Assembly (NCBI GenBank): GCA_964474295.1
Contig: CAYYRN010000028.1
Location: forward strand, 1 to 25,952
Reading direction: 5' to 3'
Length of the DNA: 25,952 nucleotides
Source: SIG575 sp964474295
GTDB taxonomy: Bacteria > Bacillota > Clostridia > Oscillospirales > Acutalibacteraceae
Shown: positions 15,562 to 23,947 of the stretch, piece by piece
Position numbering within the stretch: position 1 is the stretch's first letter
Layout: each line of letters opens with the position of its first letter
Translations under genes and position numbers: made by a program
Notes under the pieces: generated by a model
The model's input: the letters and a program-made list of their open reading frames with translations, nothing else
Told to the model about the DNA's origin: nothing
The model's database searches: none

Positions 15562-17330
15562 ACGTCAACTCAAAAAACACCGAAACTCAAAAGAGCAGCT
15601 TTTCCCGAAGAAGTCGGTATTTCCTCAAAAGCCGTAAAAAATCTTATTGACGATTTCAAAGAAAACGATGTGGAAATTCACAGCATTATGATTTTACGTC
15701 ACGGCAAGGTCGCTTTTGAAACCTGGGCTTACCCTTTCACAAGCGAAATGCCGCACATTATGTATTCCGTAAGCAAAAGCTTTACGTCCGTAGCCGTTGG
15801 GTTTGCGATTGAGGAAGGTCTTTTGTCACTCGACACACGCATTGTTGACCTTTTTCCCGAATTTGACAATAAAAATGATGAAAAACTTCAAAAGCTTACT
15901 GTTTTTCATCTTCTTACAATGACAGCCGGCAAGCAGGTAAGCTTCCTTGTAGATAAAACAAAAAACCAATGGATAAAGGACTTTTTCGATGCCCCTTGGA
16001 GTTCAGCTCCCGGCGAAAATTGGGAATATATAAGCGAAAATCAATTTATGCTTTCCGCAATCGTCAAAAAAGTTACNNNNNNNNNNNNNNNNNNNNNNNN
16101 NNNNNNNNNNNNNNNNNNNNNNNNNNNNNNNNNNNNNNNNNNNNNNNNNNNNNNNNNNNNNNNNNNNNNNNNNNNNGGGAATATATAAGCGAAAATCAAT
16201 TTATGCTTTCCGCAATCGTCAAAAAAGTTACGGGAGAAGGCTTGAGGCAGTACCTTTCACCACGTCTTTTCAAGCCGCTCGGAATAAGAGAGAATCCCTA
16301 TTGGGAATGTGACGGTAATTCCGTTGAAGCGGGCGGCTGGGGACTTTACATTACCACAGAGGAGCTTGCACATTTTACACAGTGCTGCCTTGACGGCGGC
16401 AAATTTAAAAACAAACGTGTAATTCCCGAAAAATGGGTTCAATTCGCAACCGGCGTCCTTGCCGATAATTTCGGAAAGTTCGGGAGCGAGATGCCCGATG
16501 TAAGTTCGGGGTACGGTGCCTGCTTCTGGCAAAACGGAAATGACCGAGGATACCGTGTGGACGGTATGTTTTCGCAGTTCGGTTTTGTTTTTGACAAGCA
16601 GGATGCCTGTATGGTAATAACCGCCTGTGAAATAAGCGAGCAGAAAACAAGAGACTGTGTTTGGCGTCATTTCGATGAGCTTTTTGTTGAAGAAAACAGC
16701 AAAAGAACCTTAAATGAAACACCCGCACTTTCAAATCTCCCCGATTTGCCCGAATCTAAAATCAGAAGCAAATTTGAAGATATTCTTAAAACCAAAAAAA
16801 TCGTTTTGAAGCCGAATGTTCCGCTTGAGGCATTAAAGTTTCCGCTTAGCGTGTTGCCGATGTACACGACCTATATGTCTGCGGACAAGGCAGGATATTA
16901 CAACAATTTTGAATTTGATTTTTTTGAAGACGAATGTGTTATGACTTGGAACGAAAAAAATGAAAAAAATTTCGTTCGCTGTTCAATGAACGGTGAAGTC
17001 AGTCTGACACCGATTCATCTGGGCGGTGTGGATTTTACCGCAAGTGCCTGTGCCTGTTGGATTAACGAAACAAACCTTTTTGTTTGGATAAGACCTCTCG
17101 GTGCAATAGGTCAAAGACGTTTAAGATTTGAATTTAACGAAGACGGCTCGGTTACGCTTTATTCTTCAACAAGTCCCGAACTCGGCAAAATCGCTCTTGA
17201 CCTTTCTTCGACTGTAACGCAAAACATTAAAACAGCTCTTGCGAAAAATATAGTTTCAAATTCATTTGCTAATATGGCTCCCGTTTTTCTCGAACCTAAG
17301 CACAAATGCAAGCTTGAAAACAGATTATAA
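15562..17330 (+). CDS. Serine hydrolase of the beta-lactamase/penicillin-binding family, non-ATG start, assembly gap inside
   Basis: Once the gap and duplicated sequence are collapsed, the gene encodes about 537 residues. The N-terminal beta-lactamase-fold domain has the nucleophile motif SVSK (Ser69-Lys72), a YIS tripeptide in the place of the YxN motif, and a later RVDGMFSQ segment near the usual KTG or HxG position. The last 200 residues are a separate, probably beta-rich domain. No signal peptide is visible, so it may be cytoplasmic, unlike classic DD-peptidases; an esterase or peptidase role is possible. The open frame holds no ATG, GTG or TTG before the conserved PEEVGISS segment. ACG at 15562, seven bases after GGGGG, is the best start. 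The first standard start is GTG at 15670, which would cut off that conserved segment. It follows the GDPD-like gene directly. Confidence 0.75.
16022..16231. other. 100-N gap flanked by identical 55-base sequences (unmerged contig overlap)
   Basis: Bases 16022-16076 and 16177-16231 are identical, and the Ns at 16077-16176 lie between them. Collapsing the two copies restores one open reading frame. The repeat is an assembly artefact, not a biological duplication. Confidence 0.93.
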
Positions 17331-17347
17331 TTATACATTCTTTTAAC

Positions 17348-17376
17348 TTGACAAATGCATAAAAAAGATGTATATT
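17348..17376 (+). promoter_or_regulatory. Promoter of the arginine biosynthesis operon
   Basis: A perfect TTGACA (17348-17353), a 17-base spacer and TATATT (17371-17376). The predicted leader is about 75 bases to the argC TTG, and candidate ARG boxes overlap the -10 and the leader. Confidence 0.8.
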
Positions 17377-17423
17377 ATACATATTAATTGCATATTTATA
17401 CTGATTTTCGCATAAAATTACGA
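17368..17423. promoter_or_regulatory. Three phased candidate ARG boxes (ArgR/AhrC operator)
   Basis: ATGTATATTATACAT (17368-17382, perfect palindrome), TTGCATATTTATACTG (17388-17403) and TCGCATAAAATTACGA (17408-17423) all resemble the TGxAT-AT-rich-ATxCA shape of ARG boxes, the last one weakly. Their centres are 20-21 bases apart, two helical turns, the arrangement that hexameric ArgR needs. The first box covers the -10, so arginine-dependent repression of argCJBDF is expected. The argR gene is not in the window. Confidence 0.6.
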
Positions 17424-17458
17424 ATTAATATACAAAATATACAAAAAGGGTGAAAAAA

Positions 17459-18391
17459 TTGGCAAAAGTTTTTATAGACGGCAAAGCAGGTACCACAGGT
17501 TTGAGAATTTACGAAAGGCTTGAAAACAGAAAAGATATTCAGCTTATTACCTTGAGCGAAGAAGACCGCAAAAATTATGACAAGAGAAAAGAAGCGATAA
17601 ATTCCGCCGATATAGTTTTTCTTTGTCTCCCCGACCCTGCGGCAATTGAGGCTGTGGGAATGGTCGAAAACGAAAGTGTAAAAATTATCGACACCTCAAC
17701 GGCTCACCGCACAAGTGACGGCTGGGTTTACGGTTTTCCGGAGCTTGATTCGGAAATGCACGAAAAGTTAAAAAGTGCAAAACGTGTTGCGGTACCCGGT
17801 TGTCATGCGGGAGGATTTATCGCACTTGTTTATCCTTTGATAAAAAACGGCATACTCCCCTCCGACATAAAGCTTGCCTGTCACAGCATAACCGGTTACA
17901 GCGGCGGCGGAAAGAAAATGATTGCGGAATACGAGGATGAAAACCGTTCTCCGCTCTTTAAAGCTCCGAGACAATACGGACTTACGCAGCAGCACAAGCA
18001 TTTGAAAGAAATGAAGGCGATTACGGGACTTAATAATTTTCCTATATTCTGCCCGATAGTTTCTGATTTTTACAGCGGTATGGAAATGACCGTGCCTGTT
18101 TTTTCAAGCGACCTTTGTGGCGGAAAAACAGTTGATGACATCAAAGAGATATACTCATCTCTTTACAACAGTGATATTGTTAAATACACAGAAAACGCAG
18201 ACGAAAACGGTTTGATGAGTGCCAACAAGCTTTCCTTCAAAGACAGAATGGAACTTTCCGTTTGCGGCAACGATGAACGCATACTTCTTATTGCACGTTA
18301 TGACAACCTCGGCAAGGGTGCTTCGGGTGCCGCAATAGAATGTATGAACATAATGCTCGGCAACAAACCGACACTCGGACTTGACATATGA
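17459..18391 (+). CDS. argC: N-acetyl-gamma-glutamyl-phosphate reductase (short type)
   Basis: Reduces N-acetylglutamyl-5-phosphate to the semialdehyde with NADPH, the third step towards ornithine. The protein has 310 residues, starts MAKVFIDGKAGTTGLRI (nucleotide-binding loop) and carries the catalytic cysteine in PGCHAGGF (Cys115). The length and the loop place it in the shorter second ArgC type rather than the 340-residue type. The start is taken as the TTG at 17459, which has AAGGG nine bases upstream. An in-frame GTG at 17450 overlaps that Shine-Dalgarno sequence. First gene of argCJBDF. Confidence 0.95.
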   Translation: MAKVFIDGKAGTTGLRIYERLENRKDIQLITLSEEDRKNYDKRKEAINSADIVFLCLPDPAAIEAVGMVENESVKIIDTSTAHRTSDGWVYGFPELDSEMHEKLKSAKRVAVPGCHAGGFIALVYPLIKNGILPSDIKLACHSITGYSGGGKKMIAEYEDENRSPLFKAPRQYGLTQQHKHLKEMKAITGLNNFPIFCPIVSDFYSGMEMTVPVFSSDLCGGKTVDDIKEIYSSLYNSDIVKYTENADENGLMSANKLSFKDRMELSVCGNDERILLIARYDNLGKGASGAAIECMNIMLGNKPTLGLDI

Positions 18392-18405
18392 AAGGATTGA
18401 ACATA

Positions 18406-19617
18406 ATGCAGTTTACGGACGGCGGCGTTTGTGCCGCAAAAGGATTTAAAGCAAGCGGTATTCACTGCGGAATAAGAAAAAACAAGACAAAAAGAGATTT
18501 GGCACTTGTCGTAAGCGAAACAAAAGCCTCGGCGGCGGCGGTTTACACAACAAACCTTGTAAAAGGCGCTCCGATAACAGTTACAAAAAATAATATTTCC
18601 GACGGCGTCGGACAAGCTATGATTTGCAACAGCGGAAACGCCAACACCTGTAACGCAAACGGAATTGAAATTGCCGAGGAAATGTGCAGCCTCATAGCCG
18701 AAGAAATCGGAATCGATGCAAAAGATGTGATTGTGGCATCCACCGGTGTTATAGGTCAAACGCTCGATATAACTCCCATCAAAAACGGTATTCCCGCTTT
18801 GTGCGGAGAGCTTGACTTTGACGGAAACAATGCCGCAGAAGCCATTATGACAACCGACACGGAAAAGAAGCAAGCGGCGGTTGAATTTGTTCTGGACGGT
18901 AAAACGTGCCGTTTGGGCGGTATGGCAAAGGGTTCGGGTATGATTCACCCGAATATGGCAACGATGCTTGTGTTTATCACAACCGATGCCGCAATCAGCT
19001 CTGAAATGCTTCAAAAGGCTCTCATCGAGGAAGTTAAAGATTCTTTCAATATGGTAAGCGTTGACGGGGACACCTCAACCAACGATATGGTATCGGTTCT
19101 TGCCAACGGCAAAGCGGGAAACAGCAAAATCACCGAAGAAAACGAAGATTATTTCACATTCAGAAAAGCACTTGCAGCAGTTATGGTTTCGCTTTCGAGA
19201 ATGATTGCAGGTGACGGCGAAGGTGCTACAAAGCTTCTTGAATGTGTGGTTTCTTCGGCTCCCGACAAAAACACGGCAAAGATTGTGGCAAAATCGGTAA
19301 TTTGTTCTTCGCTGCTCAAAGCCGCAATGTTCGGTGCAGATGCCAACTGGGGCAGAGTTCTTTGCGCAATCGGTTACAGCGGTGCGGACGTGGACGTAAA
19401 CAAAATTGACGTTTCTTTCCGTTCCCCGAAAGGAAGAGTTGACGTTTGCAAAATGGGTGCTGGAATTGACTTTTCGGAAGAAGACGCAAAAGAGATATTG
19501 CTCGAAAAGGAAATCGAAATTCTCGTCTGCTTAAATGACGGCGAAGCGGAAGCCACCGCTTGGGGATGCGATTTAACTTACGATTACGTTAAAATTAACG
19601 GCGATTACAGAACCTAA
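18406..19617 (+). CDS. argJ: Bifunctional glutamate N-acetyltransferase / ornithine acetyltransferase
   Basis: Transfers acetyl from N-acetylornithine to glutamate, recycling the acetyl group, and in bifunctional members also uses acetyl-CoA. With the ATG at 18406 it has 403 residues. The self-cleavage site is in KGSGMIHPNMATMLVF, between Ala and Thr186, the new N-terminal nucleophile. The earlier ATG at 18388 overlaps the argC stop (ATGA) but lacks a ribosome binding site; AAAGGA lies nine bases before the 18406 ATG. Whether it is bifunctional or only transacetylating cannot be told here, but no argA-type gene accompanies it. Confidence 0.95.
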   Translation: MQFTDGGVCAAKGFKASGIHCGIRKNKTKRDLALVVSETKASAAAVYTTNLVKGAPITVTKNNISDGVGQAMICNSGNANTCNANGIEIAEEMCSLIAEEIGIDAKDVIVASTGVIGQTLDITPIKNGIPALCGELDFDGNNAAEAIMTTDTEKKQAAVEFVLDGKTCRLGGMAKGSGMIHPNMATMLVFITTDAAISSEMLQKALIEEVKDSFNMVSVDGDTSTNDMVSVLANGKAGNSKITEENEDYFTFRKALAAVMVSLSRMIAGDGEGATKLLECVVSSAPDKNTAKIVAKSVICSSLLKAAMFGADANWGRVLCAIGYSGADVDVNKIDVSFRSPKGRVDVCKMGAGIDFSEEDAKEILLEKEIEILVCLNDGEAEATAWGCDLTYDYVKINGDYRT

Positions 19618-19629
19618 AGGAGTGGGAAA

Positions 19630-20487
19630 ATGAACGAAATAACAAACGCTCAAAGAGCCGATATACTTATCCAGGCTCTTCCTTACATACAAAAATATAC
19701 GAACAAGATTATCGTTGTCAAATACGGCGGCAACGCTATGATAAACGAGGAACTTAAATCCGCTGTTATGGGCGACATTGTGCTTCTTTCTCTTATAGGA
19801 ATTAAGGTTGTACTTGTCCACGGCGGCGGCCCCGAAATAACGGAAATGCTTCAAAAGGTCGGAAAAGAATCTAAGTTTTACAACGGTCTTCGCATTACGG
19901 ACGAAGAAAGTGCGAAAATTGTTCAAATGGTGCTTGCGGGCAAGGTAAACAAAAGTCTTGTAAGTCTTTTGCAAAACATCGGCGGCAAGGCAATAGGTCT
20001 TTCCGGTATGGACGGCAATCTCATCGAAGCTAAACCGATAGATTTTGAAAACTTGGGATATGTCGGTGAAATCACAAAGGTAAACACACAGCCGATACTC
20101 GATGTGCTTGAAATGGGATACATTCCCGTTGTTTCCACTGTCGGCTGTGACAACGAAGGCAACGTTTACAACATAAATGCAGACACGGCTGCGGCGGCAA
20201 TCGCCGGCTCACTCGGTGCGGAAAGCCTTATTTCGATGACCGACATATGCGGTATTTTGCGTGACAAGGATGACCCTGCAACGCTCATCCCCGTAATAAA
20301 CGTCAGCGAAGCTCCCCAGCTTATGCGTGAGGGTGTGATTTCCGGCGGTATGATTCCGAAAATCGAATGTTGCATTGAAGCGATAAGACGAGGCGTAGGC
20401 AAGGTTTTTGTTATCGACGGCAGAGTGCCGCACTCGATTCTTATTGAAATTCTCACCGATGAAGGTATCGGTACAATGTTAATTTAA
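19630..20487 (+). CDS. argB: Acetylglutamate kinase
   Basis: Phosphorylates N-acetylglutamate with ATP, the usual control point of the cyclic arginine pathway. It has 285 residues. The amino-acid kinase motifs IVVKYGGNAM and VLVHGGGPEI are near the start. The N-terminal extension NAQRADILIQALPYIQKY is the extra helix found in arginine-inhibited hexameric enzymes and absent from the arginine-insensitive E. coli type, so feedback inhibition by arginine is likely. The ATG follows AAAGGAG, 12 bases after argJ. Confidence 0.96.
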   Translation: MNEITNAQRADILIQALPYIQKYTNKIIVVKYGGNAMINEELKSAVMGDIVLLSLIGIKVVLVHGGGPEITEMLQKVGKESKFYNGLRITDEESAKIVQMVLAGKVNKSLVSLLQNIGGKAIGLSGMDGNLIEAKPIDFENLGYVGEITKVNTQPILDVLEMGYIPVVSTVGCDNEGNVYNINADTAAAAIAGSLGAESLISMTDICGILRDKDDPATLIPVINVSEAPQLMREGVISGGMIPKIECCIEAIRRGVGKVFVIDGRVPHSILIEILTDEGIGTMLI

Positions 20488-20499
20488 GAAGGTATTAAA

Positions 20500-21669
20500 T
20501 TGGAACTTAAAAACAAAGATAAAGAATATGTTGCAAACACATATGCCCGTTTTCCCCTTGAAATAGTCAAAGGCGACGGTTCGTTCGCTTATGATGAAAG
20601 CGGAAAAAAATACATAGATTTGTCAACCGGCATTGCCGTTAACACTTTCGGCTACTGCGATAAAAAATGGCAGGAAGCCGTTATCTCGCAAATTTCAGAG
20701 GTTCAGCACACATCAAACCTTTTTTACACAAGTCCCTGTGCCGACCTTGCCGAAATGCTTTGTGAAAGAACGGGAATGAAAAAGGTTTTCTTTTCAAACT
20801 CCGGTGCGGAAGCGAATGAATGTGCAATAAAAACAGCAAGGAAATATGCTTTTGACAAATACGGCGATTACAGCCACAGCACGGTAATTACCCTTAAAAA
20901 CAGTTTCCACGGCAGAACTATAACAACACTTGCGGCAACAGGTCAGGATGTTTTTCACACAACCTTTTCGCCTTTTACCGAGGGTTTTGTCTATGCGGAG
21001 CCGAACAACATTCAAAGTGTTGAAGAATTGGCAAAAAATGACAACTGCTGTGCGGTTATGTTTGAGCTTGTTCAAGGCGAGGGCGGAGTTTGCCCCCTCA
21101 CCCGTGAGTTTGTTGACGGCTTGAAAGAAATTGCCGACAAATACAATCTCCTGCTTATTTGCGACGAGGTTCAAACAGGAAACGGCAGAACGGGTGAGCT
21201 TTATGCTTATATGAATTACGGTTTAACACCCGATATTGTGTCAACAGCAAAAGGTTTGGCGGGAGGATTGCCGTTAGGTGCAACGCTTATGGGCGAAAAA
21301 GTAAAAGACACTCTCACCCCCTCCTCTCACGGCTCGACTTTCGGAGGAAACCCCGTTTGCTGTGCCGCCGCAAAAAGCGTAATTTCACGAATTGACAGAA
21401 ATCTTCTTGATGAAGTTAAAGAAAAGTCAAAATATATAATTGACACACTCTCCTGCTGTGACGGTGTTAAAAGCGTTACCGGTATGGGCTTGATGCTCGG
21501 AATAGAAACGGTAAAACCCGCAAAGGACGTTATTGCCGCTTGCCGTGAAATGGGAGTAATTGTAATCAGTGCAAAAGACAAGGTTCGCCTTTTGCCTGCA
21601 CTTAACATTGATTTTGATGTGCTTAAAGAAGCAATTGAAGTAATAAAAATTTGCTGTAAAGGAGAATAA
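20500..21669 (+). CDS. argD: Acetylornithine aminotransferase
   Basis: A PLP-dependent class III aminotransferase converting N-acetylglutamate semialdehyde to N-acetylornithine with glutamate as donor. It has 389 residues. Visible motifs are FFSNSGAEANE (97-107), the FHGRT loop, CDEVQTGNGRTG (221-232, PLP-binding Asp) and STAKGLAGGLPLG with the Schiff-base Lys251. The start is TTG at 20500 with AAGAAGG upstream. It is 12 bases after argB and 6 bases before argF, so it is firmly inside the operon. Confidence 0.95.
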   Translation: MELKNKDKEYVANTYARFPLEIVKGDGSFAYDESGKKYIDLSTGIAVNTFGYCDKKWQEAVISQISEVQHTSNLFYTSPCADLAEMLCERTGMKKVFFSNSGAEANECAIKTARKYAFDKYGDYSHSTVITLKNSFHGRTITTLAATGQDVFHTTFSPFTEGFVYAEPNNIQSVEELAKNDNCCAVMFELVQGEGGVCPLTREFVDGLKEIADKYNLLLICDEVQTGNGRTGELYAYMNYGLTPDIVSTAKGLAGGLPLGATLMGEKVKDTLTPSSHGSTFGGNPVCCAAAKSVISRIDRNLLDEVKEKSKYIIDTLSCCDGVKSVTGMGLMLGIETVKPAKDVIAACREMGVIVISAKDKVRLLPALNIDFDVLKEAIEVIKICCKGE

Positions 21670-21675
21670 ATCAAT

Positions 21676-22578
21676 ATGAAACATCTTTTGAAGCTTATGG
21701 ATTGGTCAACCGAGGAAATAACAGAGGTTCTCAATCTTGCCGACCAGCTCAAATACGAAAAGAAGAACGGGATAGAGCATCACATTCTTAAAGGCAAAAC
21801 TCTCGGTCTTATTTTCCAAAAATCGTCAACAAGAACCCGTGTTTCGTTTGAGGTAGGTATGTATGACCTCGGCGGCTCGGCACTTTTCCTCAGCTCACAC
21901 GATTTGCAGATAGGCAGAGGTGAGCCTGTTGAGGACACTGCAAGGGTTCTTTCACGTTACCTTGACGGAATTATGATTAGAACCTTTGAACAGGAAGAAG
22001 TTGAAAAGCTTGCCGAATACGGCTCAATTCCGATTATCAACGGACTTACCGATTTCTGCCATCCCTGTCAGGTTCTTGCCGACCTTATGACGATAAGAGA
22101 GCATAAGGGTATTATCAAAGGTCACAAGCTTTGCTACATCGGTGACGGAAACAATATGGCTAATTCTCTCATTGTCGGCGGCATTAAAATGGGTATGAGC
22201 GTTGCAATCGCCTGTCCGAAAGATTATCAGCCCGATGCGGAAATTATGAAGTGGGCAAGCGAAAACGGTGATTTCCTTTGCACCGACAACATCCTTGAAG
22301 CCGCAAAAGACGCAGATGTTCTTTACACAGACGTTTGGGCATCTATGGGTCAGGAGAGCGAAGCCGAGGAAAGAAAGAAAATCTTTAAGGATTATCAAAT
22401 CAACGACAGCGTTATGGCTGTTGCAAAGCAGGATGCTATGGTTATGCATTGTCTTCCCGCACACAGAGGCGAAGAAATAACGGCAGACGTTATGGAAAAA
22501 CACGCAAACGAAATTTTTGATGAGGCTGAAAACAGACTTCACGCTCAAAAAGCAGTTCTTGTTAAATGCTTTGAGTAA
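21676..22578 (+). CDS. argF: Ornithine carbamoyltransferase
   Basis: Joins carbamoyl phosphate and ornithine to make citrulline. It has 300 residues. The carbamoyl-phosphate site SSTRTR (50-55), the FCHPCQ motif (127-132) and the C-terminal MHCLPAHRGEE ornithine-side loop are all intact. An anabolic role follows from its place at the end of argCJBDF rather than next to arginine deiminase genes. GGAG upstream overlaps the end of argD. argG, argH and the carbamoyl phosphate synthase genes are not in the window. Confidence 0.96.
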   Translation: MKHLLKLMDWSTEEITEVLNLADQLKYEKKNGIEHHILKGKTLGLIFQKSSTRTRVSFEVGMYDLGGSALFLSSHDLQIGRGEPVEDTARVLSRYLDGIMIRTFEQEEVEKLAEYGSIPIINGLTDFCHPCQVLADLMTIREHKGIIKGHKLCYIGDGNNMANSLIVGGIKMGMSVAIACPKDYQPDAEIMKWASENGDFLCTDNILEAAKDADVLYTDVWASMGQESEAEERKKIFKDYQINDSVMAVAKQDAMVMHCLPAHRGEEITADVMEKHANEIFDEAENRLHAQKAVLVKCFE

Positions 22579-22607
22579 TATTTTTCTTTAACTTTTTAAA
22601 CAACAAA

Positions 22608-22652
22608 ACGGAGTTGTAAAAAACACTTGTTTTTACAGCTCCGTTTTTATTT
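22608..22652. terminator. Bidirectional terminator between argF and the surface-protein cassette
   Basis: ACGGAGTTGTAAAAA (22608-22622) pairs with TTTTTACAGCTCCGT (22630-22644), with one G-U type pair, and a T-rich tail follows. The flanking operons converge here. It is the fourth member of the hairpin family. Confidence 0.88.
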
Positions 22653-22672
22653 TTACGAACAATTATAAAATT

Positions 22673-23398
22673 TTAATTTTTTGCAGAGGCTTTCTTTTTT
22701 ACATATACCAAGCATAAAACGGCAAAAGCCAAAATCGACCACGCAAGCAAAGAAGAAGCTTGACCGGTTGAGGGACTGCCCGAACCTGTCGGAGCTTCGG
22801 TTTGCGAATTATCGGAAGTGCCTGCTTCGGGATTGTCCGCATCATCGGTTTTCGGCTCTGTTACATCGGAATTTTTCTTTTCGGCAAAGACAAAATACTT
22901 TCCGTTATCGGCAACAAAAATAACATTTCCGTTTTTAATTTTAAAATCCAAATCAGAGATTTTGCCGTTTGATGTTAAAGAAAACAAGGCGATTTCGCCA
23001 TCGGAATCGGGGCTTGAAACAGCCACAATCGCACCCTCGGCACTAATGCGTTCCCCCTCTGCATTGAGGAAATAAATATCATATGCGGCAATGGGTGTGC
23101 CTTTACCCTTTAAACATTCCGCAAACCACAAATATGTTTCTTTTTCACTTTTCGGAATAGGTACCACAACAAGCTTCACCGCATCAGACGGTGCGTTGCT
23201 TACACTTACCGTAACACCGCCCGCATCAACCTCGGCTTTGCCATCGGACACATCGGAGGTGTATTCGCCTTTGTCGGCAGAGGAAACATAGTTTGCTTTG
23301 ACATTAATGCTCTTTTTAATGTTTTCCTCGGCAAAAGTAGGTATTGCAACCAAAGCAATAAGCAAAACGGTCATAAAAGCAGCAAATATTTTTTTCAT
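22673..23398 (-). CDS. Exported protein with SPSTG cell-wall sorting-like signal
   Basis: A 241-residue protein with a signal peptide (1-23, ending TFA-EE), a globular region (about 30-172) and a low-complexity acidic/Thr/Pro linker (about 176-206). It ends with SPSTG (208-212), a hydrophobic segment and a KKKASAKN basic tail. That ending has the plan of a sortase substrate, and SPxTG is the motif type described for Clostridioides difficile class B sortase, (S/P)PxTG. The globular part is not recognised; it starts INVKANYV, a short motif also present in the beta-helix protein upstream in the operon. The ATG at 23398 follows GGAGG, which overlaps the stop of the preceding gene. Likely function: wall-anchored surface component. 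No sortase gene is in the window. Confidence 0.75.
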   Translation of the reverse strand: MKKIFAAFMTVLLIALVAIPTFAEENIKKSINVKANYVSSADKGEYTSDVSDGKAEVDAGGVTVSVSNAPSDAVKLVVVPIPKSEKETYLWFAECLKGKGTPIAAYDIYFLNAEGERISAEGAIVAVSSPDSDGEIALFSLTSNGKISDLDFKIKNGNVIFVADNGKYFVFAEKKNSDVTEPKTDDADNPEAGTSDNSQTEAPTGSGSPSTGQASSLLAWSILAFAVLCLVYVKKKASAKN

Positions 23399-23402
23399 AC
23401 AA

Positions 23403-23897
23403 TCATCCTCCGTTGATAGTTGTGTCAAGAGTAATTGCACCCTCGGAATAATATGTATCGGGCTGATATGCCATAATCTTCAAAACGATTTTTTTGCCTT
23501 TTTTCGGCACTGAATCGAACGTGACGGATTGCACAAATTCGCCGTTCTTGACAATTCCCGTTTCACCGAGGATGTTTTCATTTTCGTCAAGGACACGAAG
23601 CTTTAACCAAACGGTATTGCTTTGGGGATTTGTAAGCCAGACATCGGCTTCCTTTCCGTTCGGAATTACCTTACCGCACACAGACACCTTATATGCCTTT
23701 GCATCCAATTCCTGCCAGCCGAGATTGTCGGGAACATCGGGCGTGCCTATTTGCGCGGACACATCAAATTCGGGCGGTACGAACTCTCCCGTTGAGCTTT
23801 TCGGGTTTAAAAGCACAACAATCATCACAACCACGGAAATTACACACACCGCAACAGAAATCGCTAAATTTCTGTTTGACGCTTTATTTTTTTTCAA
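23403..23897 (-). CDS. Membrane-anchored surface-cassette protein of unknown function
   Basis: A 164-residue protein with a basic N-terminus and one membrane segment (about 10-30), followed by an extracytoplasmic beta-rich domain. Segments such as DVWLTNPQSNTVWLKLRVLD and LKIMAYQPDTYYSEGAITLD look like a conserved fold seen in proteins next to similar surface genes in gut Firmicutes (from memory; no family name recalled). The start is taken as TTG at 23897, with AAAGGAG nine bases upstream. An in-frame ATG at 23942 has no ribosome binding site and sits beside a hairpin. The stop overlaps the ribosome binding site of the sorted protein, so the two are co-expressed. Confidence 0.65.
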   Translation of the reverse strand: MKKNKASNRNLAISVAVCVISVVVMIVVLLNPKSSTGEFVPPEFDVSAQIGTPDVPDNLGWQELDAKAYKVSVCGKVIPNGKEADVWLTNPQSNTVWLKLRVLDENENILGETGIVKNGEFVQSVTFDSVPKKGKKIVLKIMAYQPDTYYSEGAITLDTTINGG

Positions 23898-23947
23898 AAC
23901 GGTATACTCCTTTGCTTTTGTTTCGGGATTATCTCCTCTCATGTTCG

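Noticed and set aside
16022..16231. Direct repeat of 55 bases as a possible biological duplication or attachment site
   Set aside because: The copies flank an exact 100-N run and collapsing them restores the reading frame, so it is a contig-overlap artefact.
17331..17458. T-box or other riboswitch in the arg operon leader
   Set aside because: The leader is only about 75 bases, AT-rich and without a T-box sequence or terminator/antiterminator pair; the phased palindromes explain it better.
18298..19014. 238-codon minus-strand frame opposite argC and argJ
   Set aside because: It is an antisense shadow across two well-supported arg genes and is Cys/His-rich as expected from reading those codons backwards.
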